In this document: piece by piece, positions 1 through 6,837 of the stretch
Numbering within the stretch: the stretch's first letter is position 1
Layout: each line of letters opens with the position of its first letter
Assembly: GCA_964530525.1 (NCBI GenBank)
Contig: CAZHBH010000020.1
Span: 1-32,315 of the forward strand
Origin: CAYNQN01 sp964530525
Lineage (GTDB): Bacteria > Actinomycetota > Acidimicrobiia > Acidimicrobiales > Acidimicrobilacustridaceae
Direction of reading: 5' to 3'
DNA: 32,315 nt
Made by a program: the position numbers and the translations under genes
Notes under the pieces: generated by a model
Told to the model about the DNA's origin: nothing
The model's database searches: none
Seen by the model: the letters and a program-made list of their open reading frames with translations, nothing else

Positions 1-262
1 GCAGAACACCACGCCCGAGCAGATGAAGATGTTCCTTACCCGAATCGGCTTCGGTTCGAAGGCGGTGATCACCGGTGACACGACCCAGGTCGACGTGGCC
101 GGGGGGCGCAGCGGCTTGGAGGGGTTGGAGGAGCTCTTGGGAGGGATAGACGAGTTGGCGTTCGTGCACCTGACGGGGCGCGACGTCGTCCGGCACCGGA
201 TAGTCGCCGACATCGTCGACGCCTACGCCGCTGGTTCCAGCCCGGCGTCGAAGCGCAGGTGA
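1..262 (+). CDS. phoH: PhoH-family ATPase, C-terminal fragment
   Basis: This is the 3' end of a gene cut by the window edge; the open frame begins at base 2 with no start codon. PhoH-family proteins are cytoplasmic P-loop NTPases linked to RNA metabolism. The visible part starts with QNTTPEQMKMFLTRIGFGSK, the stretch that follows the Walker B DEAQ in this family, and continues with TGDTTQVD and the short helical C-terminus. The Walker A part lies outside the window. The stop overlaps the GTG start of ybeY by 4 nt (GTGA), so the two are probably translationally coupled; phoH-ybeY adjacency is common in bacteria. The family call is secure although only about 86 residues are visible. Confidence 0.9.
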   Translation, partial: QNTTPEQMKMFLTRIGFGSKAVITGDTTQVDVAGGRSGLEGLEELLGGIDELAFVHLTGRDVVRHRIVADIVDAYAAGSSPASKRR

Positions 263-765
263 TCGAGGTGCTCGTCGTCGACGAGCAGTCGCCGCCCCCA
301 GCTCACCCCGTCGAGGCCTCCCGCTGGGAGCGGCTGGTGGAGGGCGTCCTGGCGGACATGGGCGTGGGGGGCGCAGGGGAGATGTCGGTGCGCTTCGTGG
401 ACGAGGACGTGATGGCAGAGCTCAACGAGCGCTTCATGGAGGTGGCGGGCCCCACCGACGTGCTCTCGTTCCCCATCGACCCGTTCGACGACGACGACGA
501 AGCAGCTCCCGGCCTGGTCGGGGAGCCACCCGCCCCCAGGCTGGTAGGAGACGTCGTCCTGTGCCCCGCGGTCGCTGCTCGCAACGCACCGGGCCACGCG
601 GGCTCGTACGACGACGAGGTGGCGCTTCTGCTGGTGCACGGGGTGCTGCACGTCTGTGGCATGGACCACGAGGAGCCCATCGAGAGGGCCGAGATGCAAC
701 AGCGCGAGCGGGCCCTGCTCGACTTGCTGCACGGGCCGCTCGCAGCCGACCCCTGGGGGCCCTGA
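259..765 (+). CDS. ybeY: Endoribonuclease YbeY (rRNA maturation factor)
   Basis: YbeY is a small zinc-dependent single-strand endoribonuclease acting in 16S rRNA 3'-end processing and ribosome quality control in the cytoplasm. The 168-aa product has the family's zinc signature H-x3-H-x5-H at His127, His131 and His137, within HGVLHVCGMDHEE, and the typical TDVLSFP motif near residue 66. An acidic insert (DDDDE, about residues 77-81) before the conserved GDV strand is common in actinobacterial homologues. The GTG start overlaps the phoH stop; length is normal. The next gene begins 1 nt after the stop. Confidence 0.95.
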   Translation: MIEVLVVDEQSPPPAHPVEASRWERLVEGVLADMGVGGAGEMSVRFVDEDVMAELNERFMEVAGPTDVLSFPIDPFDDDDEAAPGLVGEPPAPRLVGDVVLCPAVAARNAPGHAGSYDDEVALLLVHGVLHVCGMDHEEPIERAEMQQRERALLDLLHGPLAADPWGP

Positions 766-766
766 G

Positions 767-1705
767 GTGGGCGAGATCGTGATGATCGTGCTGATCGTCG
801 TGCTGGCGCTGGTGGCTGCGCTGCTCGTGGTGCTCAACCGGATGATCCTCGCGGGCCGCACGATCCCGGGCCGCTTCGGCGGGCGGCTCGTCGGCGGTGG
901 TGGGTTCGGCAAGGGGCGGTTCGTCTCCGAGGACGAGCTCTTGGCCCTGGTGGAAGCGGCGGTGGAGGACAAGGTGCTCGACCAGGGCGAGGGAAGGCTC
1001 ATCGGCCAGATCATCGAGTTCGGCGACACGGTTGTGCGAGAGGTGATGGTGCCTCGTCCCGACATGGTCGCCGTGCCTGCCGACCTGAGGGTGGAGGACG
1101 TGATGGAGGTGGTGCTGCTGAACGGGTTCAGCCGCCTGCCGGTCTACCGGGAGGGGATGGACGACGTGGTGGGCCTGGTCTATGCGAAGGACCTCATGCG
1201 CGCGGAGCGCGACGGCCAGGCCGACCGCACCGTGGGGAGCCTGGTGCGAGAGGCCCACTTCGTGCCCGAGAACAAGCGAATCCCCGAGCTCCTGGCCGAG
1301 ATGCAGTCGGAGCAGTACCACATGGCCCTGGTGGTCGACGAGTACGGGGGCACCGCCGGCCTGGTGACGCTCGAGGACCTCATAGAGGAGCTGGTCGGCG
1401 AGATCGTCGACGAGTTCGACAGCGAGGAGCCGATGATCGAGCCGCTGACAGGTGGGGCGGTGCGCGTGAACGCCCGCATGTCGGTGGACGAGGTGAACGA
1501 TCTGGCCCACGTGGAGCTTCCCCAGGGCGACTGGGACACCATCGGCGGGCTGGTGTTCCACCTGCTCGGCCGGATCCCCTCCGAGGGCGAGACGGCGACG
1601 GTCGAGGGGCACCGGCTGCGCGCCGAGCGCGTCCAGGGCCGGCGCATCGGTCGCGTCCGCATAGAGCGGGTGCCCCAACCCCAACCCGAGCCGGAGTCGG
1701 CGTGA
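767..1705 (+). CDS. CorC/HlyC-family CBS-domain protein with one membrane helix
   Basis: The 312-aa product has one hydrophobic helix (about residues 5-23), then two CBS domains (about 80-205) and a C-terminal CorC_HlyC transporter-associated domain (about 220-300, containing the GGLVFHLLGRIP-like strand). Proteins of this family are linked to Mg/Co efflux or ion homeostasis; the molecular role is uncertain. The four-helix DUF21 (CNNM) membrane domain usual in actinobacterial relatives is absent, leaving one anchor helix. GTG at 767 was chosen because it lies 1 nt after ybeY and has a GGGGG tract 7 nt upstream; ATG at 782 is an alternative that would shorten the helix. The stop overlaps the era start by 4 nt. 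Confidence 0.87.
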   Translation: MGEIVMIVLIVVLALVAALLVVLNRMILAGRTIPGRFGGRLVGGGGFGKGRFVSEDELLALVEAAVEDKVLDQGEGRLIGQIIEFGDTVVREVMVPRPDMVAVPADLRVEDVMEVVLLNGFSRLPVYREGMDDVVGLVYAKDLMRAERDGQADRTVGSLVREAHFVPENKRIPELLAEMQSEQYHMALVVDEYGGTAGLVTLEDLIEELVGEIVDEFDSEEPMIEPLTGGAVRVNARMSVDEVNDLAHVELPQGDWDTIGGLVFHLLGRIPSEGETATVEGHRLRAERVQGRRIGRVRIERVPQPQPEPESA

Positions 1706-2541
1706 GGTCGGGGTTCGTGGCCCTGGCGGGACGGCCCAACGTGGGCAAGTCGACCCTGCTCAACGCCATGTTGGGCACGAAGGTCTCCATAACATCGGAA
1801 CGCCCCGGCACCACGCGGACCCAGGTGCGGGGGATCCTCGAGCGTCCCGACGCCCAGGTGGTGTTCGTCGACACGCCGGGAATGCACAAGCCTCGGCGCT
1901 CCTTCGGTGAACGCCTCAACGCAACCGCCACCGAGGCCATCGACGGGGTGGATGCCGTGTGCCTGGTGCTCGACGCCACCCAGCTGGTGGGGCCGGGCGA
2001 CCGCTTCGTGGCTCAGCGTGTCCCCGAGGGCACCGTGGTGGTGCTGAACAAGATCGACCTCGTCGACGAGGCCCAGGTGTTCGCCCAGCTCGCTCGGGCA
2101 TCCGAGCAGTTGGACAAGTCCGAGTACTTCCCCGTGTCGGCACGCACCCAAAAGGGGGTGCCCCAGCTCGTCGACCACCTGGTCTCGCTGATGCCCGAGG
2201 GGCCCGCCTACTACCCGCCGGGGACCGTGTCGGACGTGCCCGAGGCCTTCTGGGTCGCCGAGCTGGTGCGCGAGCAGCTGCTGGCCGTGGCCCGCGACGA
2301 GCTCCCGCACTCCATCGCCACGCGGGTGACCGAGTGGGAGTGGCCCCGCATCCGCGTGGAGATCCTGGTGGAGCGGTCGTCGCAGAAGGGGATGGTCATC
2401 GGGCGCGGTGGGTCGGTCCTCAAGGAGGTCGGCACCAACGTGCGCAAGCAGCTGCCCAAGGGCGCCTACCTGGAGCTGTTCGTGAAGGTCGACCCCGATT
2501 GGGCGAGGCGGCTGGGCTCGTTGGAGCAGCTCGGCTACTGA
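1702..2541 (+). CDS. era: GTPase Era
   Basis: Era is an essential GTPase that binds the 3' end of 16S rRNA and assists 30S maturation. The 279-aa product shows G1 GRPNVGKS (residues 10-17), G3 DTPG (57-60), G4 NKID (about residue 116) and an SAR-type G5, followed by a C-terminal KH RNA-binding domain with GMVIGRGGSVLKEVG. Length and domain order are standard. The GTG start overlaps the preceding stop (GTGA). The ybeY-corC-era order is a recurrent ribosome-maturation neighbourhood in actinobacteria. Confidence 0.96.
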   Translation: MRSGFVALAGRPNVGKSTLLNAMLGTKVSITSERPGTTRTQVRGILERPDAQVVFVDTPGMHKPRRSFGERLNATATEAIDGVDAVCLVLDATQLVGPGDRFVAQRVPEGTVVVLNKIDLVDEAQVFAQLARASEQLDKSEYFPVSARTQKGVPQLVDHLVSLMPEGPAYYPPGTVSDVPEAFWVAELVREQLLAVARDELPHSIATRVTEWEWPRIRVEILVERSSQKGMVIGRGGSVLKEVGTNVRKQLPKGAYLELFVKVDPDWARRLGSLEQLGY

Positions 2542-2640
2542 GCACCGACGTCACCTGGGAGCCGACCAGCGTGCGCTCGTCATCGATCCGGTGACGCAGG
2601 TGCGCCGGTTCGGGTCGCGGGAAGGGATGGGCACGGGCAG

Positions 2641-2646
2641 TAACGT
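2641..2646 (+). promoter_or_regulatory. Putative -10 element for a leaderless uppS transcript
   Basis: TAACGT lies 7 nt before an in-frame GTG at 2654. This matches the TANNNT-N6-9-start pattern seen before seven other genes here. No convincing -35 is visible. It lies inside the longest uppS open frame, so it also bears on the start choice. Confidence 0.45.
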
Positions 2647-2653
2647 GCCGAGC

Positions 2654-3376
2654 GTGGCGCCCCCTGGCATAGACCTCGACCGCGTACCCCGCCACGTCGC
2701 GATCGTCATGGACGGGAACGGGCGCTGGGCCCAGCGCAGGGGCCTCCCGCGCACCGAAGGTCACGCGGCGGGCGAAGAGGCCCTGTTCGACACCGTGGAG
2801 GGTGCGCTGGAGCTGGGCATCGAGTGGTTGACCGTCTACGCCTTCTCCACCGAGAACTGGCGCCGGCCTCCCGACGAGGTGCGCTACCTCATGGGGTTCA
2901 ACGAGTCGCTTCTGGTGCGCAGGCGCGACGAGCTGAACGACCGTGGCGTGAGGATGCGCTTCCTGGGACGGCGCGACTGGCGGGTGCCCAAGCGGCTGCT
3001 GCGGCGCATGGACGAGTCGATCGAGCTGACCCGGCGGAACCGCACGATGACCCTCACGATCGCGTTCAACTACGGCGGCCGAGCCGAGATCGTCGACGCC
3101 GTCCGCCGGCTCGTCTCCGAGGGCACTCCCGCCGACAAGATCGACGAGCGTGCCATCGCCAGGCACCTCTACGACCCCGAGATGCCTGATCCCGACCTGA
3201 TGGTGCGCACGTCGGGCGAGTACCGCATCTCGAACTACCTTCTGTGGGAGATCGCCTACAGCGAGCTGGTGTTCACCGAGGTCCTGTGGCCCGACTTCCG
3301 ACGTTCCGATCTCTTCTCGGCGGTGGAGGAGTTCCAGTCGCGCGACCGCCGCTTCGGCGGCGTCCACGAGGGCTAG
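2654..3376 (+). CDS. uppS: Isoprenyl (undecaprenyl-type) diphosphate synthase, cis-prenyltransferase
   Basis: This enzyme condenses isopentenyl diphosphate in cis to make the C50/C55 lipid carrier used for peptidoglycan and surface-glycan assembly, which fits the glycan genes downstream. The sequence has the substrate-binding loop VAIVMDGNGRWA with catalytic Asp20, the FSTENW motif, and the C-terminal RTSGEYRISNYLLWE block that binds the diphosphate. The open frame extends up to GTG 2591 (ATG 2627 is also possible). GTG 2654 is preferred because it has a -10-like TAACGT 7 nt upstream and gives a normal 240-aa enzyme starting shortly before the first conserved strand. Family assignment is secure; the start is less so. 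Confidence 0.93.
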   Translation: MAPPGIDLDRVPRHVAIVMDGNGRWAQRRGLPRTEGHAAGEEALFDTVEGALELGIEWLTVYAFSTENWRRPPDEVRYLMGFNESLLVRRRDELNDRGVRMRFLGRRDWRVPKRLLRRMDESIELTRRNRTMTLTIAFNYGGRAEIVDAVRRLVSEGTPADKIDERAIARHLYDPEMPDPDLMVRTSGEYRISNYLLWEIAYSELVFTEVLWPDFRRSDLFSAVEEFQSRDRRFGGVHEG

Positions 3377-3379
3377 GCG

Positions 3380-4093
3380 GTGAGCCACCTCTACCGCGAC
3401 ACGGGGGTGGTGCTGCGCACCCACAAGCTGGGAGAGGCCGACCGCATCGTGGTGATCTTCACCCGGAACCACGGCAAGGTGAGGGCCGTCGCGAAGGGGG
3501 TGCGCAAGACCAGCTCTCGGTTCGGGGCACGCCTGGAGCCCACGAGCCACGTGGCGCTGCAGCTGTACGCGGGACGTGAGCTGGACGTGGTCACCCAGGC
3601 CGAGACGGTGGAGAACTTCCGAGAGATCCGTGATCACCTCGATCGGATAGCCAGGGCCTCGGCGATGCTCGAGGCCGTGGAGGTGGTCTCGCCCGAGCGT
3701 GAGCACAACCCCCGCCTATACCTCATGCTGGTGGGAGCGCTGGGGGCCCTGGCTCGCAACGATCCGCCGCTGGTGGTGGCGGCGTTCTTCTTGAAGCTGC
3801 TCTCGCTCGAAGGCTTCCACCCGGTGGTGGACCGCTGCGTCAACTGCGGTTCGCCGGGTCCGCTGGTCTCGTTCGACGTCGAGGGCGGCGGGATGCGATG
3901 TGCCGGGTGCCGCTACGGGCAGGCCGTCTCGCCCGAGGGCCTCGACCTGCTGCAGCGCGTGCTGGGCGGCCAGCTCGGCTCAGCGCTCAACGAAGAGGTC
4001 TCGCATGCGACCTACGAGGTCGACCAGCTGGCGACGCGCTCGTTGGAGCACCACGTGGAGCGCCGCATCCGCTCGATCACGCTGTTGCACTAG
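3380..4093 (+). CDS. recO: DNA repair protein RecO
   Basis: RecO works with RecR and RecF to load RecA on SSB-coated gapped DNA. The 237-aa product has the N-terminal OB-fold (residues 1-80, beginning with the typical YRDTGVVLRTHKLGEADRIV stretch), a helical domain, and the zinc cluster C153-x2-C156 ... C174-x2-C177 found in many RecO proteins. It starts with GTG 3 nt after the uppS stop, so it is the distal gene of the housekeeping run. The neighbour downstream is convergent. Confidence 0.95.
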   Translation: MSHLYRDTGVVLRTHKLGEADRIVVIFTRNHGKVRAVAKGVRKTSSRFGARLEPTSHVALQLYAGRELDVVTQAETVENFREIRDHLDRIARASAMLEAVEVVSPEREHNPRLYLMLVGALGALARNDPPLVVAAFFLKLLSLEGFHPVVDRCVNCGSPGPLVSFDVEGGGMRCAGCRYGQAVSPEGLDLLQRVLGGQLGSALNEEVSHATYEVDQLATRSLEHHVERRIRSITLLH

Positions 4094-4132
4094 CTCAGCC
4101 CTACCTTCCGCCGTGGGGCTCGGCGGACGACG

Positions 4133-5368
4133 CTACGGGGTGAAGCGAACAGGGAGCGTCTCGAGGCCCCGCAGGATCAGGCGGTTCCGCCACGCCGGCT
4201 CGTCGTCGAGCAGCTCGATCGACGAGAACCTGCGCGCCAGCTGCTCCAGCACGACCCGCACCTCCAGCCGGGCGAGGTTGGCGCCCAGGCAGTGGTGTAT
4301 CCCGGCGGCGAAGCTGAGCGGGTAGTTGGGCTCGCGGCTCACGTCGAAGCTGTCGGGATCGTCGAAGACCGCCGGGTCCCGGTTCGCTGCTCCCAGGAAG
4401 GTGATGACGAAGTCGTCCTTCTCCACGAGGTGGCCGTCTATCTCCACGGGTTCGAAGGCCACCCGGGCGTCGGCTTGCACTGGGGCCTCGAAGCGGAGGA
4501 TCTCCTCTACGGCCGACGGGATGAGCTCCGGGTCGGCCCAGACCCGGGCCATCTGGTCGGGATGGCGGATGAGGGTGAGCAGGCCGTTGCCGATGAGGTT
4601 GGTGGTGGTCTCGAAGCCCGCCGCGAAGATGAGCATGAGAGAAGCCACCATCTCGTCCTCGGTCAGCGCGTCGTCGCCGTCTCGCGCAGCGATGAGCGCG
4701 GATGTGAGGTCGTCGAGAGGCTCCGCCCGCCGCTTGGAGACCAGCTCCCGGAAGTAGCCCTCGATCACCGCCATGGCCGCCTCGGTCCTGTCGAGCTGCT
4801 CGTCGGTGACGCCGAACTCGAGCGAGGCCGCCAGCTCCCACACGATCGGCCGGAACTGCTCGCGGTCGGCGGGAGGTACCCCGATGAGCTCTCCTATGAC
4901 GTCCACGGGGAGCCGGAACGCGAGCGCATCGATCGCGTCCACCTCTCGCTCCGCGGCGAGCCTGTCCATGATCGCTCCGGCCAGCTCCTCGATGCTGTCG
5001 CGCAGTCCCTGGACCCGGCGAGGGGTGAAGCCCCGCACGACCAGGCCCCTCAGCCGGGTGTGGTCGGGCGGGTTGACGAAGAGCATGGAGGTGGCCAGCA
5101 CCGACGGGGGCCTCGGCCGCACGCTGGGGTTGAAGACCATCCGCCGTTCGTCGGCTGGGTCGCCCTTGCCGAAGCGGTTGTCGCGCAGCAAGAAGTTGGT
5201 GTCCTCGTAGCGCGTGAGGAACCAGACGGGCCCCAGCGAGCTCTTGTGCACGGGTGCCGTCTCGCGCAGCTGCCGGTAGCGGGGGTAGGGATCGGCCCGG
5301 CCCTCGGGCGTGATCAGGGTCTCCATGATCAGCCCGTCGGCTGCCATCTGCTCAGCTGTCGCGACCAT
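4133..5368 (-). CDS. Cytochrome P450
   Basis: A 411-aa soluble bacterial class I-type P450. The heme-binding loop is FAAGIHHCLG with axial ligand Cys360, the K-helix ExxR is EEILR, and the I-helix oxygen-activation motif is AAGFETTTN, with Glu in the usual Asp/Glu position. No N-terminal membrane anchor is seen, so it is cytosolic and would need a ferredoxin and reductase; none is encoded nearby. The substrate cannot be told from sequence; the general resemblance is to actinobacterial CYP107/CYP125-like enzymes, too loosely to assign. It lies alone on the minus strand between recO (convergent) and the ThiF gene (divergent). GGAGG about 10 nt before the ATG supports this start. Confidence 0.93.
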   Translation of the reverse strand: MVATAEQMAADGLIMETLITPEGRADPYPRYRQLRETAPVHKSSLGPVWFLTRYEDTNFLLRDNRFGKGDPADERRMVFNPSVRPRPPSVLATSMLFVNPPDHTRLRGLVVRGFTPRRVQGLRDSIEELAGAIMDRLAAEREVDAIDALAFRLPVDVIGELIGVPPADREQFRPIVWELAASLEFGVTDEQLDRTEAAMAVIEGYFRELVSKRRAEPLDDLTSALIAARDGDDALTEDEMVASLMLIFAAGFETTTNLIGNGLLTLIRHPDQMARVWADPELIPSAVEEILRFEAPVQADARVAFEPVEIDGHLVEKDDFVITFLGAANRDPAVFDDPDSFDVSREPNYPLSFAAGIHHCLGANLARLEVRVVLEQLARRFSSIELLDDEPAWRNRLILRGLETLPVRFTP

Positions 5369-5426
5369 CCCTGCCTCGCCTCCGGTCGTTTCGCCCGCTG
5401 CCGGCTGCCCGCTCGCAGTGGTTCCG

Positions 5427-5439
5427 GTGGCCCGGCCAC
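5427..5439. promoter_or_regulatory. Operator-like palindrome between P450 and thiF-like gene
   Basis: GTGGCC-c-GGCCAC is a perfect 6-bp inverted repeat around one base, in the 172-bp divergent gap 5369-5540, about 60 bp upstream of the P450 start. A repressor such as a TetR-family protein often binds sites like this beside P450 genes, but no regulator is encoded here. In GC-rich DNA such a dyad can arise by chance. Apart from this and the -10 at 5528 I see nothing else in the gap. Confidence 0.25.
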
Positions 5440-5527
5440 AGCGGCGTCCGTCAGCCGGGCACCACGACCAGTCTGCCCCATGGGTCCGCCCGGCGCTCGG
5501 TCGGGAGCGAATAGGTGACCTGTTTGG

Positions 5528-5533
5528 TAGGGT
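5528..5533 (+). promoter_or_regulatory. Putative -10 element, leaderless thiF-like gene
   Basis: TAGGGT is followed by 7 nt and then ATG 5541, so transcription would begin at or next to the start codon. No Shine-Dalgarno sequence precedes this ATG, which fits a leaderless message. No clear -35 is seen. Confidence 0.5.
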
Positions 5534-5540
5534 TTAGGGC

Positions 5541-6722
5541 ATGGCGAGCTTCCGAGACCTCCTCCGCCGGACGAAGGACGAGATCAGAGAGGTGAGCACC
5601 GCCGAGGCCCAAGAGATGATCTCCGCCGGTGCCACCCCCTTGGACGTGCGCGAGCCCGACGAGCACGAGCAGGGCACCGTGCCGGGTTCGGTGTTCATCC
5701 CCAGGGGCCAGCTGGAGAGCCAGATCGAGAACCGCGTCCCCGACCACGATCGGCCGCTGGTGGTCTACTGCGCCGGCGGAACCCGCTCGGCCTTCGCCGC
5801 GAAGACGCTCGCCGAGCTCGGCTACACCGACGTCGTGTCGGTGGACGGCGGGTTCAACCGCTGGAAGGACGAGGACAGGCCCTGGAAGCTCCCCAGGGTC
5901 CTCAACCCCCAGCAGCGGAACCGGTACCAGCGCCACCTTCTCCTGCCCGAGGTGGGCGAGGAGGGTCAGCTGAAGCTCCTCGACAGCAAGGTCCTCCTCC
6001 TCGGAGCAGGGGGCCTGGGCTCGCCCGCAGCGCTCTACCTGGCGGCCGCCGGCGTGGGCACCATCGGCATCATCGACATGGACGTCGTGGACGAGTCGAA
6101 CCTCCAGCGCCAGATCCTCCACAACACCGACAGCGTCGGTGAGCGCAAGGTGGACTCCGCGAAGAAGGCGATCACGGCGCTGAACCCCGACGTAGCCGTG
6201 GTGGCGCACGACACGCGCCTCGGTGCCGACAACGTCGTCGACATCATCGGCCAGTACGACCTGGTGGTCGACGGCTTCGACAACTTCCCGAGCAGGTACC
6301 TGCTCAACGACGCCTCGCTCGTGACGGGCACGCCGGTGATCCACGGTTCGATCTTCCGCTTCGAGGGTCAGATCACCGTGTTCAAGCCCTACGACGGACC
6401 CTGCTACCGCTGCTTCCTCCCAGAACCGCCTCCGCCCGAGCTGGCCCCTTCGTGCTCCGAGGCCGGCGTGCTGGGCGTGCTCCCCGGGATCATCGGGTCC
6501 ATCCAGGCGCTCGAGGCCATCAAGACCATCCTCGACCTGGGCGAGTCGCTCTCGGGCCGCCTGCTCACCTACGACGCCCTCGAGCAGACGTTCCGCAACT
6601 ACAAGCTCCACCGCGATCCGCAGTGCCCGGCGTGCTCGCTCCCGCCCGACCAGATCGTCATCGCGGAGTACGACCAGTACTGCTCGCCGCACGTGGCGGC
6701 GCCCGCCCCCGCTCCTGCTTGA
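5541..6722 (+). CDS. Rhodanese-ThiF/MoeB adenylyltransferase (sulfur-carrier activating enzyme)
   Basis: A 393-aa two-domain protein. Residues 15-115 form a rhodanese domain with active-site Cys77 in VVYCAGGTRS. Residues about 125-370 form a ThiF/MoeB domain with the nucleotide loop LGAGGLGSPAALYL, the IIDMDVVDESNLQRQ strand, the GSIFRFEGQITVF segment, and zinc ligands C288/C291 (CYRC) and C362/C365 (CPAC). Such enzymes adenylate the C-terminal glycine of ThiS/MoaD/CysO-like carriers and help load sulfur for thiamine, molybdopterin, cysteine or tRNA thiolation. Usual MoeZ/MOCS3 proteins have ThiF first and rhodanese last; here the order is reversed. It ends in an Ala-Pro tail. No carrier-protein gene is adjacent, so the pathway is unknown. 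Divergent from the P450. Confidence 0.9.
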   Translation: MASFRDLLRRTKDEIREVSTAEAQEMISAGATPLDVREPDEHEQGTVPGSVFIPRGQLESQIENRVPDHDRPLVVYCAGGTRSAFAAKTLAELGYTDVVSVDGGFNRWKDEDRPWKLPRVLNPQQRNRYQRHLLLPEVGEEGQLKLLDSKVLLLGAGGLGSPAALYLAAAGVGTIGIIDMDVVDESNLQRQILHNTDSVGERKVDSAKKAITALNPDVAVVAHDTRLGADNVVDIIGQYDLVVDGFDNFPSRYLLNDASLVTGTPVIHGSIFRFEGQITVFKPYDGPCYRCFLPEPPPPELAPSCSEAGVLGVLPGIIGSIQALEAIKTILDLGESLSGRLLTYDALEQTFRNYKLHRDPQCPACSLPPDQIVIAEYDQYCSPHVAAPAPAPA

Positions 6723-6777
6723 TCAGGCGCGAGGGGTGGGGCCTCGGTCCTGCCGCCTGCTGAGGGGATGTCGGGGG

Positions 6778-6783
6778 TAGCAT
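6778..6783 (+). promoter_or_regulatory. Putative -10 element for the first SLH protein gene
   Basis: TAGCAT lies 54 nt before ATG 6838 in the 115-bp gap 6723-6837. A start site near 6790 would give a 5' leader of roughly 48 nt that can fold (6795-6824). A weak CGAGG/CCTCG hairpin at 6730-6746 may end the preceding transcript. Confidence 0.35.
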
Positions 6784-6794
6784 CTGTCGTCTTG

Positions 6795-6824
6795 CGGGCG
6801 GAACCAGCTGAGTTCGCGCGCCCG
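6795..6824 (+). promoter_or_regulatory. 5'-leader hairpin next to the ribosome binding site
   Basis: CGGGCG-GAAC (6795-6804) can pair with GTTC (6812-6815) and, after a 3-nt bulge, CGCCCG (6819-6824), around a 7-nt loop. The stem abuts the GAGG (6824-6827) that is the only Shine-Dalgarno-like stretch before ATG 6838. It could tune translation or stabilise the leader. No known riboswitch class is recognised. Confidence 0.35.
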
Positions 6825-6837
6825 AGGTCGACACCCC

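Noticed and set aside
4097..4120. AGCCC/GGGCT inverted repeat between recO and the P450
   Set aside because: Five pairs with a 14-nt loop is too weak to call a terminator in GC-rich DNA.
4292..5518. 408-aa open frame on the plus strand over the P450
   Set aside because: The minus strand carries all P450 signature motifs; the plus frame has no recognisable domain and no ribosome binding site.
5528..5540. Telomere-like TAGGGTTTAGGG string
   Set aside because: A single partial copy next to a start codon; better explained as the -10 region of the ThiF-like gene.
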